From contig NC_089176.1 of NCBI RefSeq assembly GCF_947507565.1, forward strand, positions 3,658,001 to 3,722,000: a stretch of 64,000 nt of DNA, read 5' to 3'. A program made the position numbers and the translations under genes. The notes under the pieces are model-generated. The model searched no databases and was not told the DNA's origin. It saw only the letters and a list, made by a program, of their open reading frames with translations. The first letter of the stretch is position 1, and the number at the start of each line of letters is the position of its first letter. This document shows positions 43,101 through 55,002 of this stretch, one piece after another. The DNA is from Oscarella lobularis. Lineage: Eukaryota; Porifera; Homoscleromorpha; Homosclerophorida; Oscarellidae.

Positions 43101-46100
43101 AGAAAACGATAAAAAACGAGAGAGTTTTCTCCTTACGTCTGCACGTCGTTTCTGTCCCCGTCCACGTTCCGTTTACCTGGCATCGGCGTTGCGACGATCC
43201 GACGAGCTCGTAACCGTCGTCGCATCGAAATTCGACAACGGAATCAAACGTCGTCAAGTCGCCGATGCGATCGCCATTCGCCGGCGCGACGAGTTCGCCA
43301 CAGTCGACAAGTAAACACTCGGGAGAGGCAACGCTCCAAGAGCCGTTGCTTAGACACGTTCCCACCGAAGAACCGACGAGATTTCGTCCAAAATCACACT
43401 CGAAATCGACCGTTGCATTCCCTTCGTAAACGCCGAACACAGACAAAGTCGTAAACGCTGTCGCCGCGCCTCCAATCGGAACGATCGGACTGCCACAGTC
43501 AACAACTAAAAAACGAATAAATACACGTGAAAATATTAATTGTAATCGAGTGTACCGAGAAGCGAGAGCTCTTGACAAGAATGAGCGTCTCTTCGATCGC
43601 GTACGTCAACTCCGTCGCGATCAATCGCCACAAAAGACCTATCGGGACACTGCAACGTCGTTTCGAATCCCGTAAAGTCGAACGGAATCTCCACATCGAT
43701 TCCGACGCTTCGAAGATCGACGTGGACGTGCGCGTGAGCGCCGAGGGGAATTCGAAAGCACGCCTCTCCCGTCGAATCCGTCGTCGTGTGAAACGTCACA
43801 ACGCTCGAGTGTTCAAAGTCGAAGAATCCGTCGACGGAGACGAGAGCGAATCGGAGAGGAGTCAACGCGCCGTCGCCGTCGCGAAACGACGCCGAGAGCG
43901 AAGCGCACGTTTCGTTCTCGATTCGACGAGCGGCGATCCACCAGGTAAACACGTCGACTTCGGGGAGCGTCAAAACGAGAGTTCCGTTTCGTCGATTGAC
44001 GATTCCGACTCCGCTCGATCGCCAGTTGCCTGCGAAAAAATCGTAGCACCAGGCTTCGATCGATTCGCCTTCGTTCAGCAATGACGAATCGTCGAGCGGA
44101 ATCTCGATTGTCGTGAAATTTTCGTGTCGTTCTTCTTTGAGATTTGAACGAAGGAGAGTCGATAGCGACGTCGCGTTTGCGTCGAAGAGACCGACGGCGG
44201 GGGCGACGATTTCGATATTGACGTAGGTCGGAAAATCGGCTCCCGGCAAGCTGATTTGCGTCGCGAGCGACGGAATGCCGCCGAGAAAAGTCGACACGTC
44301 GACGGCGACGACTCGCAACGAATCGACGTCTCGTCCAAGCGACACGCGAACGCCGTCGTTCGTTTCGAAGACGCGAGAGTCGTTCGGACGAAAATTAGAG
44401 ACGCGTCGCAAATAGACATCGAGAAATTGTCCTAGATGAATAAAATAATAGGTGATCGTCTATCTAGAGTAGTCGTCTCACCTCCGCCCGATATAGGAGC
44501 GTGGGAAACGGTCGTCGGAGCGTAGTCCGGTGGCGCTGTCGCGTGCACGAATAAATTTCTTCGATCGTCGGCTGGCACGACGACGACGACGACTCCGCTT
44601 GGAACCAAAGTCGGTTCCAAGTACGTTTTCGGAGACGAGAAAGTAGAGAAGCTATTCCGCGAGGTGATAGCGATTTCTGGGTAGCTGATTAAATTCCCTG
44701 TCACGGCGTCGCGAACGAAGATCGTTAGATTGACGACGGCTTGAAAGAAAGAGTCGAAATATCTGTTGAGGAATTATTTTTTTCTTACCGCTGCAAACGA
44801 CGTCCGGATTACACCAAAACGAGAACAAGTCGCCGCCCGTACAAATCGAAAAAGGATCGCCGATCAACAGGTGACCGGGATTACAGCGAATTTCGACCGC
44901 TGAACCGCATGTCGTATCGTTGCCGATAACAAAGCCGTTGGGCGGCGGGAAATATTCAAAGCAGTCCAAAACTAAGAAAAAATCAGAAGAAACAATTTTT
45001 AGACGAAATCAATATCGTACGTTCGCAAGTGGGCGGCACGTTCGACCAAACGCCGCCCGGTTCGCACTCAAGGAGTGAGGAACCAGTTAGACCATAGCAT
45101 GGATCGCACGAAAATTGCACTATCGAATCGCAATCGACGTTGTCTCCGGAAATCCGCCCATTTTCGGGTGCTACAAGTGGCGGACACGTATCAACTAAAA
45201 TTAAATAAAAATAAAGAAACGTTGATTTGAATTTTTTTGTGTACATTCGCATGTCGGTTGATTGCCGGTATATAGTCCCGTCTCCGGAAGACACGTTCGC
45301 GTCGCCGAGCCGGACGCGATGGAATAGCAGTGATCGCACGAGAAAAAAGCCGTCGGACGGCAGGAAGAATTCCCGCCGATTCGAGCCCCATTCGACGGCG
45401 CGGGAAGCTCAATACACGGCAACTCTAATCCACGTACGAATCTAGATCAGAACGAATCCCCAGGCTATTCGTTTTACCGACGCAGGCGCTTGTATTCGTG
45501 AAAATACTGACGACGACTCCAGAGGCGGCGGCACTGCCTTCTCCTATATCAACGAAAGCGTTGACGAGGCCTTCGACGGGAAGAACGCTGGAATAGCGCG
45601 CTGCTAAAGCGATCTAGGGACAAGATAACGATTTTCGAAGGAAAAACCAGCGTTTCTTATTCACCTGTCTGTATAATTCGAGAGGAGCTTCGCCGCTGAA
45701 AAGCGCCGTCGATCCCCTTATCTCAACAGAGAGCGGCAGAGTCGAAAGGTCTATGTCTTGAAACGACAGAACGTTTCCTTGCAAGTCTGGACTGAGAACG
45801 ATTATGAGACGCGTTGTCGTGGTGCTGTCGACGTCGTTTAGAACGACGTCGGCGGGTAAAAGTGCCACGGGGCTGCCGCCGGCGAAGTAGACGACGGTTC
45901 GCTCGCGATCTCCCGCCGTTCCGTACGACGTGGGACCGAGGGACGTATTGAAGTGAAATATCGGTCGATCGTCAAAAGGAATCACGAAAACCTATTTATT
46001 TTTATTCGGATCATTTAATTATTTAGTAATTTGTTTTACCTCTATGAAGGTTGTTGAGGTTTCGTTTGTTTCGTCGGTAATAGAGACGCTGATATTCCTA

Positions 46101-49100
46101 AAAAATAAGGTCAAGTTGCGTGTAGGAAAACGCGTAGGACAAATACCTAGTAGCTTTTGTCACATTGGCGGGCGACTGGAGCACATTGACGAAGCCCAAT
46201 TGGAGAAAAACTTCATTAAGAAAAAACGACGGTGACGATCTCTTTGCAAACGTCTTAGCATCGAACAAGAAAAAAAATCAATATCTTTTTCATCTCCTTT
46301 TCTTTCTACGCACGTACAGCAGTGGAGAACGACTGATCGCCCACTTCAAAGAAGGAAACGAAAGCTTCAACGCCTCGCTCGCCCCTCAAGAAGCCAATAT
46401 CCCCAAAGTATATCAATCGATCGCCTTTTTCGCCGACGAGCGACGCAGCCAAACTAAACGTACGAAGATCAAAGATTTTCGTAGTCGCGAGCACGCGTCT
46501 ATGGAACTCACTTTAGCAACGTGCCGTCGTCGGAGAAGGTTATTCCGTCGTCAATGCCAACCGCTGAATTTCCTTCGAAATAGAACACAGAGCCTGAGGT
46601 GGGGGTGAAGACAGGCGCTTTTGCCAAGTCGATCAAATTTATCCTGGCGTGACGGAAAATAGCTAAAAAATATTTCAATTCGTTCTCAGTTACCGTGCGA
46701 CGGTGGAGGAAATGAAGAGTCCGTCGCTTATCGTGAAAGTCGCCAGTCTGTCTTCCGCTTGCTCTTCAAAGAGATCTCCGCTACAAGAAAAAAAAAGACG
46801 GGGGTTGTAAGTTTGTATGGTTCGTTGGTGACGTCAAACCTAATGAAATATGTCACGTTGTTGAGAATGGATTCGTAAACCGACAAAGGAGCGAGACCTT
46901 CGATTAGTATAGACTGTCCGTTCTATGAAAATTAGATAAACGTGTCTACAGTGGAAACAGTAGTCCCTGTACCTACCTGTTGTACGGAAATACCGGGGGG
47001 TACAAGAGATAGGCTGATAACGCCAGATCGAACCAACTGAACGGTTGCATTCACCATTAAATGACTACATAAAAGAGTCAAAAGTGTGGGGACCCCTTTT
47101 TATGGGCTAGAATATCACCTGTCGTGATCTGGGTCCACGATAGTCAAATTACCCTGGCCAATCGCAGTGGGAGGAGAATCTTCGACGAAATTTAGAGTCG
47201 CGACGGGTGAAAAGACGGGCGGATCGTTGTTGGATCCGACGTACTGGACGGAGACTCGCACCGTAGGCGCCACTCCGCCGAGCGAATCGAACACTTGAAA
47301 CGAAATGACCCTGCCAAAATGCGCAAGTGAAAAATTCACCTCCTTTTATTTAAAAGATTTACGTTGGACTCAATCCTGGATTGGAATCGACGTTTCGGTA
47401 TTTGATCGCAAAGAGAACGCTTCGTAGATTGACGTCACTTACGTTCAGCGACTCGATGAAGGTATTGAAGGTGACAGATCCGAAACTAAGCGAAAAGAAT
47501 CATATAGCGTCGCAGCGCGTCCGTCGTGGATCGTACCCAAAGAGAAGGCTTCCATTTCGTCCGAACAACTTTTCACTGTCGGGTCCTTCGATTCGTCCAT
47601 CGCGTATAGCGCCAGGATAATCAACAAAAACCTACGTAAAATTCTAGACTCGTCGAAGGGAAAGACGCTGTGCCAACGTACCGCTTCGCTGTCATTTAAC
47701 GGCGCCGAAGAAAAAATACCGAGCCCGCCCCAGTTCTGAAACAAGACCCTCTCTTAAGATATAAAGGACTTTCAGTAACTACTAGTACCCCGCTTGAAAA
47801 AACGCTCTCATCGAAAGCGTCTGGATCGACAAGATAGACTTCTTCTCCGACTACGTCATAAAAAACGACGCCGTCGCGAGTCGACGGGTCGTTCCTATTG
47901 AAGTCGATAGTGCGTCGCGCGCAATCGCTTCGCTCTCCCAGCGCTCCAAAACACTCGAAAAACGGCGCCACCGTGCAATCATTCGCGCATCCATCGACGT
48001 CGATCGTCGGCCCGTTATCGCACTCTTCGCCCGTTTCGCGCACGCCGTCGCCGCAGAAAGCGCAGACGCTCCGATTGAACGGCTCGTTGACGTGACACGC
48101 GAAACCGCTGACGATATACGTGCAATTCGTCGTCTCGCACGCGCCGATCGCCGCGCCGCCCGTATCGCAATCCTCGCCGGGCACGCGAACGCCGTCGCCG
48201 CACGCCGACGCGAAGCACGCCGATCGCACGCCGTACGGCGTCGCGCACGCGAAACCGCTCTCGATCGAACACGTCGCCGAGCAACCGTCGCCGTCGACGC
48301 GATTCCCGTCGTCGCACGCCTCTTCCGGTATTTCGAGTCGACCGTTTCCGCACTCGGCGCACGCGAGCGACGCGTTGCCGAAATCGGTGTCGTCGTTGCC
48401 ATGGAGACGGCATATTGTTTCCGCGCTCGCCGCTTCCGGGCCGGTGACTAGGATGAGCTCGTAGAAACGAATTTCCGGCGCGTAATCGTAGTCGTATTCG
48501 TACGTGGGAAAGCCTTCGAGTATGGTTCGAGAACAGCGAAAGAAAAGCGGTTCTCCCTCTAAAAAGAAAGTTTGAGGATCGCTTCCATTTAGGACGGTTC
48601 TGAGAAAATTCTTCAGGTTCTCTATCGCCACAAATGACGCCGAATTGTCGCTCGTGTGCACGGCAACGCACAAAAAGAATCGTTCGAGGGGCGACTCGAA
48701 GGCGCGCGCGCTCGCGTTGCTTGGACACTCTCGTAAAAATTCCAACATTTCTTCTTGCAATCGATTGCCGTAGAGGGGAACTTCGGATATGACGCCGACG
48801 AAGCGAGACGGAAAGGAGGACGTGGTTATTGGTAGATTGCAGAAAACGGCTGGATTTGGATTGATGCACGTGGACGTGGCGTTGAAGACAAGCCGATCCA
48901 CTAACTGGCATTCCGAGTCGAAGGAGTCGCTCGATCGACGTCGCTCGAAGACGTCGTCGACGACTTGAGTTATTACGTTCGTCAGGCACGTGACTATGGA
49001 CGCCGTGGCAGCTCGTTCGAAGGCGGTAAATGCGGAATCGCGGGAGAGAGAGCAAAGGCCGTTGAGTAGGCGAGATGACGGCGAATCGGGTCCACAATGC

Positions 49101-49922
49101 GTGACGTCATCGATGCATTCCCTGAAGGCAGTGCAATCGTTTTGCAGTGCCGGGGCGGAGCAATGGGGTGACACTGAAATTTTTAATTAGATTAATTAAT
49201 TAAAATTGTCGACTTACGTGGTAAATCGCAAAGGGAGTTCGTGAAATCCGGCGCGCATTGACACGAGAAACTTCCGATGCTGTTTACGCACGATCCGCCG
49301 TTTTCGCACGGATTGGCGATGCATTCGTCGATGTCTACGCGAAGAATGGTCATTGGGGGTACTGCGGTGGCCGGGAGGGATGTTCTTTATCCTTCGTCTT
49401 ACCTGATTCGCAAGTGGTTCCTGTGATTCCCTCGGGACACTCGCACGTGAACGCGTAGAGCGTATTCGTGCATGTTCCGCCGTTGGTACACGGATTCGAA
49501 AAGCACGGTGGCACGGCTAAACATCGAAACGTTGGCGTAAGCGAGTCGTGGCTTCGTGGGGGCCAGCTAAGCAAAATTCCCAAGGTCCCGGCTACTAAGG
49601 TTTACGGTACTTAGCATTTTTAATTTTTAGCATCATAAACGCGCTCAAAGCTTAGTTATATAATTTGCCAACTATGTCTTTTTTAGGCTTCTGGGTTATG
49701 CCTGTATCCTGTGAATCCACCTAACTCGGTCACGGAACTAAAGGGCCCGACTTCGTCTATTCCTGTATCTACCCTCTGCCTTGCTCAAAAACACTTACGT
49801 GCTATTGTTGATGGGAGTTCGGTTGAACCGGTCGCACTACCACAGTAGCCAATAGTAGAAAGCAAAACCAGCGAAATTTTCAGCAGTGACTTCGAGTCGA
49901 CGTGACTGACTGCCAATACCAT
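29691..49922 (-). CDS. Giant secreted mosaic matrix protein (EGF, stanniocalcin-like, DUF4215, CSPG/cadherin-like, CCP, CILP-like)
   Basis: A run of dozens of minus-strand exons covering 20 kb. Exon 1 (49799-49922) is MVLAVSHVDSK plus a hydrophobic stretch (LLKISLVLLSTIGY), a signal peptide. Next come an EGF exon (to 49519, CSNPCTNGGTC-like) and a calcium-binding EGF (DIDECIANPCENGGSC, about 49300). Then three repeated cassettes (separate entries) contain stanniocalcin-like helical domains, DUF4215 repeats, CSPG/cadherin-like repeats, about 20 CCP modules and two CILP/FAM171-like domains. The last exon (29691-29966) has GAGKFGAGSMLYVRFFD, like a short beta domain found in other marine invertebrate matrix proteins. 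No TM segment is seen, so it is probably a secreted matrix or adhesion component. Treating it as one gene rests on a single signal peptide and continuous phase-1 module exons; it could be two or three genes. The exact 3' end is uncertain. Confidence 0.7.
34111..41362 (-). repeat. Cassette B of the giant matrix gene
   Basis: Starts with an EGF (DACRSSPCLNGGTC). Next: a stanniocalcin-like domain (41250-40600); four DUF4215 repeats (40560-40030, EECDDGNVVDGDGCTSSC); CSPG-like repeats (39980-38090, FVEGRTSPILVTQNSL); three CCPs (38030-37450); a CILP/FAM171-like region with GGWWAIAFAW (37420-36370); and about nine CCPs (36330-34140). Confidence 0.75.
41363..49519 (-). repeat. Cassette A of the giant matrix gene
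   Basis: Order along the protein: two EGFs; a stanniocalcin-like domain (49170-48450); four DUF4215 repeats (48420-47900, e.g. EACDDGNRVDGDGCSATC); CSPG/cadherin-like repeats (47750-45450); three CCPs (45420-44790); a CILP/FAM171-like region ending in FTWWIAARR (44770-43540); and nine CCPs (43500-41400). Confidence 0.75.
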
Positions 49923-50181
49923 ATCTACCCAACGTCTAAACTGTCAAGAGACAGCTAGAGGTGAAACTGAACTTGAATGAGAACTAGCGTGACTTGTGAG
50001 AGACAACTTGACCGGGTGACCTCAGGACGTTCCACTACAAGGTGTGTGAAAGCGTGAGAGCATGAGTCACATGCTACATATTCGATTGTCCTTATTTATT
50101 ATGCATGTACTGTACCATCCCTGCGGTGACGCCAGACCAATCGCGTGCATATGAAACCCTAGAATAGAAAAGCAGCTCAAA

Positions 50182-51154
50182 TCATGAACGTCGAGCGCCT
50201 TGATGCGGATGATGCTGCCAGCCGTGCTGAAACGTATCTATAGTGCGCCAATGACCGCAGTTGTGACACTAAAGAAGAAAAAGAAGGCATCAGCAATTCG
50301 ACCTCTATTAATTACCAATTACAGTCCAACTCTCACCGTCTATAAATAGAACCGCTTAATTAATATACATAAATAAATGGATGTAAACCCACTTTAGGAA
50401 GACCGACGCCCATCCACCGTTGCCCGATGTCGCCGCCATGGGAATGCGACGCTCGCATCGAACATCGTACGCACGACGAAAGCGTCACGGCACCGGCGCT
50501 CACAGATCGACTCAATCGACTACCGACGGCATTTCGGGAAAAGTGCGGCAACGCGCTTCCGGCGCCGGAACCGATTCGATAGCTTCCGGGCATGAGCGAA
50601 ACGGATCCGGCGCTCTGCGCGCGCGAGTACGTGTAGCCGCGCGGGAGTCGTTGACCGACGGGAAATTGTTTCGACCAGCGCTCGCTGAACGAACGAATCA
50701 CGCGACGCTCGTATAAGTCCATTTCGCGCGCCGCTTCGTCCATTTTCGCTTGGTGCTCTTTTACCGCTTCGGCGGCGCGACGTCGGCTCTCGATGATGCG
50801 ATGGCGTTCCCATGCGTGGAGATTTGTCTTGAATTGGCTGTACGAACTGACGCCGAGCGGCGTTTGGGTTTTCGGTAGGCGAACGCTGTGGGACGAACTG
50901 CGAGCCGTCGTTGTCGCCGCCGTTTCGATGCCGGCGATGTCGGCGTCATCGGCGGCGTCGTTGTTGGTATTAATAGGCGGGGAATTTTCTGTCGGCGAAG
51001 GAGGCGGTTCTGTTGTCGTTGCCGTCGGTGGGGATGTTGACGGCGCTGTTCTAGTCGTCGTCGTCGTTGCAACTTCGGCTATTGTGCCCAAGTTTCGCGT
51101 TGGTATCTCGACTCTTATGACGATGGGAACGTCGTCGTCGTCGTTGGATTTCAT
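50182..51154 (-). CDS. Uncharacterised Thr/Pro-rich, coiled-coil protein (intact copy)
   Basis: Two exons: 50393-51154 and 50182-50269, in phase. The N-terminal 100 residues are Thr/Pro/Asp-rich and probably disordered. Residues about 105-190 are Arg/Glu/Ala-rich and likely helical (IIESRRRAAEAVKEHQAKMD), followed by SERWSKQFPVGQRLPRGYTY. The C terminus is Ser/Arg-rich. The small last exon adds CHNCGHWRTIDTF and a His-rich end; this Cys/His cluster could bind metal. Reading through the intron instead would give a stop after PFIYVY. No known domain is recognised. The decayed second copy at 54008-54907 helps confirm that the main exon is a real unit. Confidence 0.6.
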
Positions 51155-51752
51155 GAGAGTTGGCTGAAATTGTTTACCACACTGGTTTGGTTGCTGGGTG
51201 GGCGGAGGTGACCAGCACGTGAGACCGACGGTCTCTTGATGCTACATTGTAGGCGTCCAAAAAATCAGCGTCCTTTTCTGTTCAATAGTCAACTTAAAAA
51301 TTGTTTTAACCATCGATTACTTGCCCGGTAAGACATCTTCACTAAAGTAAAAGCAATGAATAAACTGCGATAACCTTGCGCTGAAGTATTACTCTCAGTT
51401 GTCGTGTTGCATTAAAAAGTGAACAACATTGGACTATAAATTGATATTTAGAACCGTGAGCGCGAGACGATACATGGTAACAAAAGGGCAAGATAAAAGA
51501 AAGAGACTTAGCGCGTGCAACATCATTACACAACATCATAGTCGCCAGGAGCTTCCATCTCCGTGACACAGCAACAGCAGCAAATATAAAACTTAGGACT
51601 CCCGTTAGGAGCATCCTCAGGCGGCGAAGACTGCCAGCCTCCGAGGTGTTTTTCCTTATCTATTGTATACAAAACATAGATTTATTCTTTCAAACGTTAC
51701 ACAAAATATATCTTTAGCAGCGCTCTCGAATAAGAGATTCGAGAGCCTTGCT
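51155..51752. other. Intergenic spacer
   Basis: About 600 bp. No gene or RNA is recognised. It lies between the unknown protein gene and the 3' end of the Cys-tailed channel-like gene; some promoter function for 50182-51154 is likely. Confidence 0.35.
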
Positions 51753-53154
51753 CTATTTCTCACCTTCAGGGCATTCGCAACATTTGCAACATTCGCAACA
51801 TTGGCAACATTTGCAACATAAGCAACAAAATAAAGATCGAATAAAATCCCAGCAGCAGTTGAGCACATTTTTAAAACACTGGCAGCAAGAGGTCTTGGGC
51901 TTGCCTGCATCGTTTTTATCGTCATCGTTTTTATCGTCTTCACAGCTATAACCGTCTGGGCAACAGTATAGCGCGCAAAGCTTTAAAACAAACGATAGGA
52001 TTATGTATCCAACCGTAATTAATCCAGCAAGACCTCCAAGGCCAATCAAAAAATTAAAGAGGGATGCAACTTTCTCTTCCACAATATTTTCTTGTTCCAG
52101 TGTTGTAAACTGAAAATCAATCACAGCTATCGTTTGACTATTGTAGCGCGCAGCATACAATTTTGACAAGGGGCCAGATTCCGGAGTGTTCACAATGTAT
52201 CGAAAGAAACCGTTGTTGGGAGGAGAGTACTTTTTTCCATCAAAAGCAGTATGAACAGGAGGAGAGTAAACAGCCCGTCGCTTCATTTCTACTAGGTGAT
52301 AAACATTGGGCGAGAGCACATAGGTTCGAACAAGGCCAGCGGAGAAGTCCGGTGGAGAAGCGAGAAATGGATTCTGAATGAGCATGAATGCCCCATTCCA
52401 CGGTGTTTCCAACCTTCCGTCGTGTGTTCCAACGTCAATGACCAGTCGCAATGTCGTTGAGGCACTCGTAGCAATTTGTGGTGGCAAGCCACCGCTTTTG
52501 TTTCCGTAAACGAGACAGTTTCTTTCGTAGAGTTTTATTTTCTGAACGTAAGGTTGTGTGCATGAGTGGCTGCGTCTTTGTTCTCCCAGCAAGCCGTTTT
52601 CATTCAGACTGCAACTGATTTGCTTCATGTTTTCTGCGGAGCCGTTGTTTAAGCTACCAACTGTAGTATTGACATTACCGCAGATCACAATTTTAGGAAA
52701 TTCCATTCCCTCCTTAGAGTAATCCACTGTATGCCATTCTTGACTTTTGACGTCTTTTTTTCTGGCCTCATTAAATCTAACCAGGAAAAAACTGGAAAAA
52801 ACGAGAAAAAGGAGAACACCGCCAAAAATACGAGCAGACCAAGCCAGGCAACGATCACGGCTTTCAACTCGTCTCTTCTCTTTATCCGGGTGGCTCAATT
52901 TGGGATTCACCTGGCTCTCTATGTCTCTGAGTCGTTGCTCAACCTGTTGAACCAATACTGTTTTAACGAAAAACTGAGTCAATCGTGACCACTCTATATT
53001 ACTACTGTCCGGAGACGCAACTTGACTTGAAGAAATTCCTAGTCAAACTTAGAGTGCATGCAGCTAACTTACCTTGTCTTCTTTGTTCTTTAGCAGCGGA
53101 TAGTATGACTGACCAACAACAAGGTGGCATAATTCTCTGACAAATCTTGTCCAT
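51753..53154 (-). CDS. Two-TM channel-like membrane protein with extreme Cys-rich tail, copy 1
   Basis: The main exon is 51753-52957; an upstream exon begins at 53073. The first ATG in frame is at 53154 (MDKICQRIMPPCCW), but the frame stays open through a Gly-rich stretch to about 53345, so the true start may lie in another exon. TM1 is IFGGVLLFLVFSSFFLV and TM2 is LIGLGGLAGLITVGYIILSFVL. A large ectodomain of about 250 residues lies between them, with EGMEFPKIVICGN and NTPESGPLSKLYAARY. The architecture is that of DEG/ENaC or PAC (TMEM206) type trimeric channels, but neither family signature is complete. The tail is a CCxCC repeat (CCLCCKCCQCCECCKCCEC), made by a 9-bp tandem repeat. Paralogue: 60203-61586. 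Ion channel function is inferred. Confidence 0.7.
51765..51833. repeat. 9-bp tandem repeat encoding Cys-Cys-X units
   Basis: Repeats of the type TGTTGCxAA on the coding strand give CCK, CCQ, CCE, CCK and CCE units at the C terminus of the channel-like protein. Expansion by slippage is likely. Confidence 0.7.
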
Positions 53155-53201
53155 GCTCGACCGCAGTTCTCTCCACAGCAGTTCCTTGTTTTTCTCTTCG
53201 C

Positions 53202-53345
53202 CGCAGCCGCCGCCGCCGCCGCCGCCACCGCCGGCGCCGGCACCGCCGCCAACGCCGCCAACGCCACCACCGCCGCCACCGCCGGCGCCGGCGCTGCCAC
53301 CGCCGCTGCCGCCTCCGGCGCCGGCGCTGTCACCGCGGCCACCGC
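53202..53345. repeat. GCC/GGC-rich low-complexity tract
   Basis: Imperfect trinucleotide repeat that reads as Gly/Ala-rich sequence on the minus strand in frame with the channel-like gene. Whether it is translated depends on the unresolved 5' exon. Confidence 0.75.
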
Positions 53346-54007
53346 CGTTGAGTCTAAGTAGGTAAAAAATGAGTTCAATGCTGCGTGTTTCAGACGGCAA
53401 CAGTATATCTACTCTGGGGAGGAAGGGGAGGAGACGGGTGACAAAAGGTCAAATATACTGTCTTAGCGAGGAAGACTCGTTACTAAAACAACGCGAAACT
53501 TGACAGAGAAGCTTGGATCAAGTAAATAATAATCACATTTTGGCAACGGATACCACTAAAAGTTGTCATATGTCACGCCAAACGTTGATACCTGGGATTG
53601 TCTGTGGAGCTGTAGCCTCTGGCGGCGGAGAAGCCGCACAGTCCTCAGAAATACGCTCGGCCATGATCTCTTTACGTTGTCCCGGAGCGGGGGCGAATCG
53701 GCCGGCAGTTGTACGGGGTGGCAAACGCAGTTTGCGAGCCCGTATGACAGCGAGGGAGGCTCTCTCAAACGTGATCTTAGGGCCGGAAGTGTATGTCTGT
53801 CTCACCCCAACGTTGCACCACTATCTATAGATTTGGTGGCTTAGAACTGCTCTGGCCAAATATTTTATTCTAGAAAACTGTTTGCAGTGGTCTTGGGGCC
53901 CTATAAACGAGGAACAACCAAGCTATCAAGGACTCGGCAATTTCTCACCTCGAGGTGAATGAGGGTAATGACTTGGTGCGATCGAGAGTACATGTATCTT
54001 AAAAGAA
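53346..54007. other. Intergenic spacer
   Basis: About 660 bp between the channel-like gene and the decayed duplicate. Short open frames on both strands do not resemble any family and lack ATG starts or splice support. Nothing firm is seen. Confidence 0.35.
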
Positions 54008-54907
54008 GAGACATCAGCAATTCGACCTTTATTAATTAATTACCAATTACACTCCAACTCTCACCGTCTATAAATAGAACCGCTTATAATTAATATACAT
54101 AAATAAAAGGATGTAAACCCACTTTAGGAAGACCGACGCCCATCCACCGTTGCCCGATGTCGCCACCGTGGGAATGCGACGCTCGCATCGAACATCGTAC
54201 GCACGACGAAAGCGTCAATCGACTACCGACGGCATTTCGAGAAAAGTGCGGCAACGCGCTTCCGGCGCCGGAACCGATTCGATAGCTTCCGGGCATGAGC
54301 GAAACGGATCCGGCGCTCTGCGCGCGCGAGTACGTGTAGCCGCGCGGGAGCCGTTGACCGACGGGAAATTGTTTCGACCAGCGCTCGCTGAACGAACGAA
54401 TCACGCGACGCTCGTATAAGTCCATTTCGCGCGCCGCTTCGTCCATTTTCGCTTGGTGCTCCTTCGGCCGCTTCGGCGGCGCGACGTCGGCTCTCGATGA
54501 TGCGATCCCATGCGTGGAGATTTGTCTTGAATTGGCTGTACGAACTGACGCCGAGCGGCGTTTGGGTTTTCGGTAGGCGAACGCTGTGGGACGAACTGTG
54601 GGCCGTCGTCGTCGCCGCCGTCATCGGCGGCGTCGTTGTTGGTATTAATAGGCGGGGAATTTTCTGTCGGCGAAGGAGGCGGTTCTGTTGTCGTGGCTCT
54701 CGGTGGTGATGTTGACGGCGCTGTTGTTATCGTCGTCGTCGTCGTCGTTGCAACTTCGGCTAGTGTGCCCAAGTTACGTGATGGTATCTCGACTCTTATG
54801 ACGACAGGAACGTCGCCGTCGTCGTTGGATTTCATGAGACGGTAGCTGAAATTGTTTACAACACCGGTTTGGCTGCTGTGTGGGCGGAGGTGACCAGCAC
54901 GTGAGAC
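54008..54907 (-). pseudogene. Decayed duplicate of the 50182-51154 gene
   Basis: Near-identical to 50288-51227 over most of its length, including the flanks. Relative to the intact copy it has a 23-bp deletion (about 54618), a 6-bp deletion (about 54506), a 1-bp insertion (about 54465) and a 27-bp in-frame deletion (about 54216). The 23-bp and 1-bp changes shift the frame, so the coding sequence is split over three frames. The small last exon with the Cys/His cluster is not found beside it. Start would be the ATG at 54835. Most likely a pseudogene, unless the shifted protein (142 residues) is used. Confidence 0.8.
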
Positions 54908-55002
54908 CAGGTGAGGACGAACCTTCTGTTTCATGATATGAAATACAAAATAGGAACATTTATAATACGTTAATTCACATTTTGAGAACCGTACAACCGA
55001 CC

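Noticed and set aside
48015-49097. 360-codon minus-strand frame in a second phase
   Set aside because: Arg-rich shadow of the stanniocalcin-like/DUF4215 exon.
53566-53805. Minus-strand frame of about 80 codons upstream of the channel-like gene
   Set aside because: Begins without ATG, resembles nothing, and no splice site joins it in phase to the channel exon.
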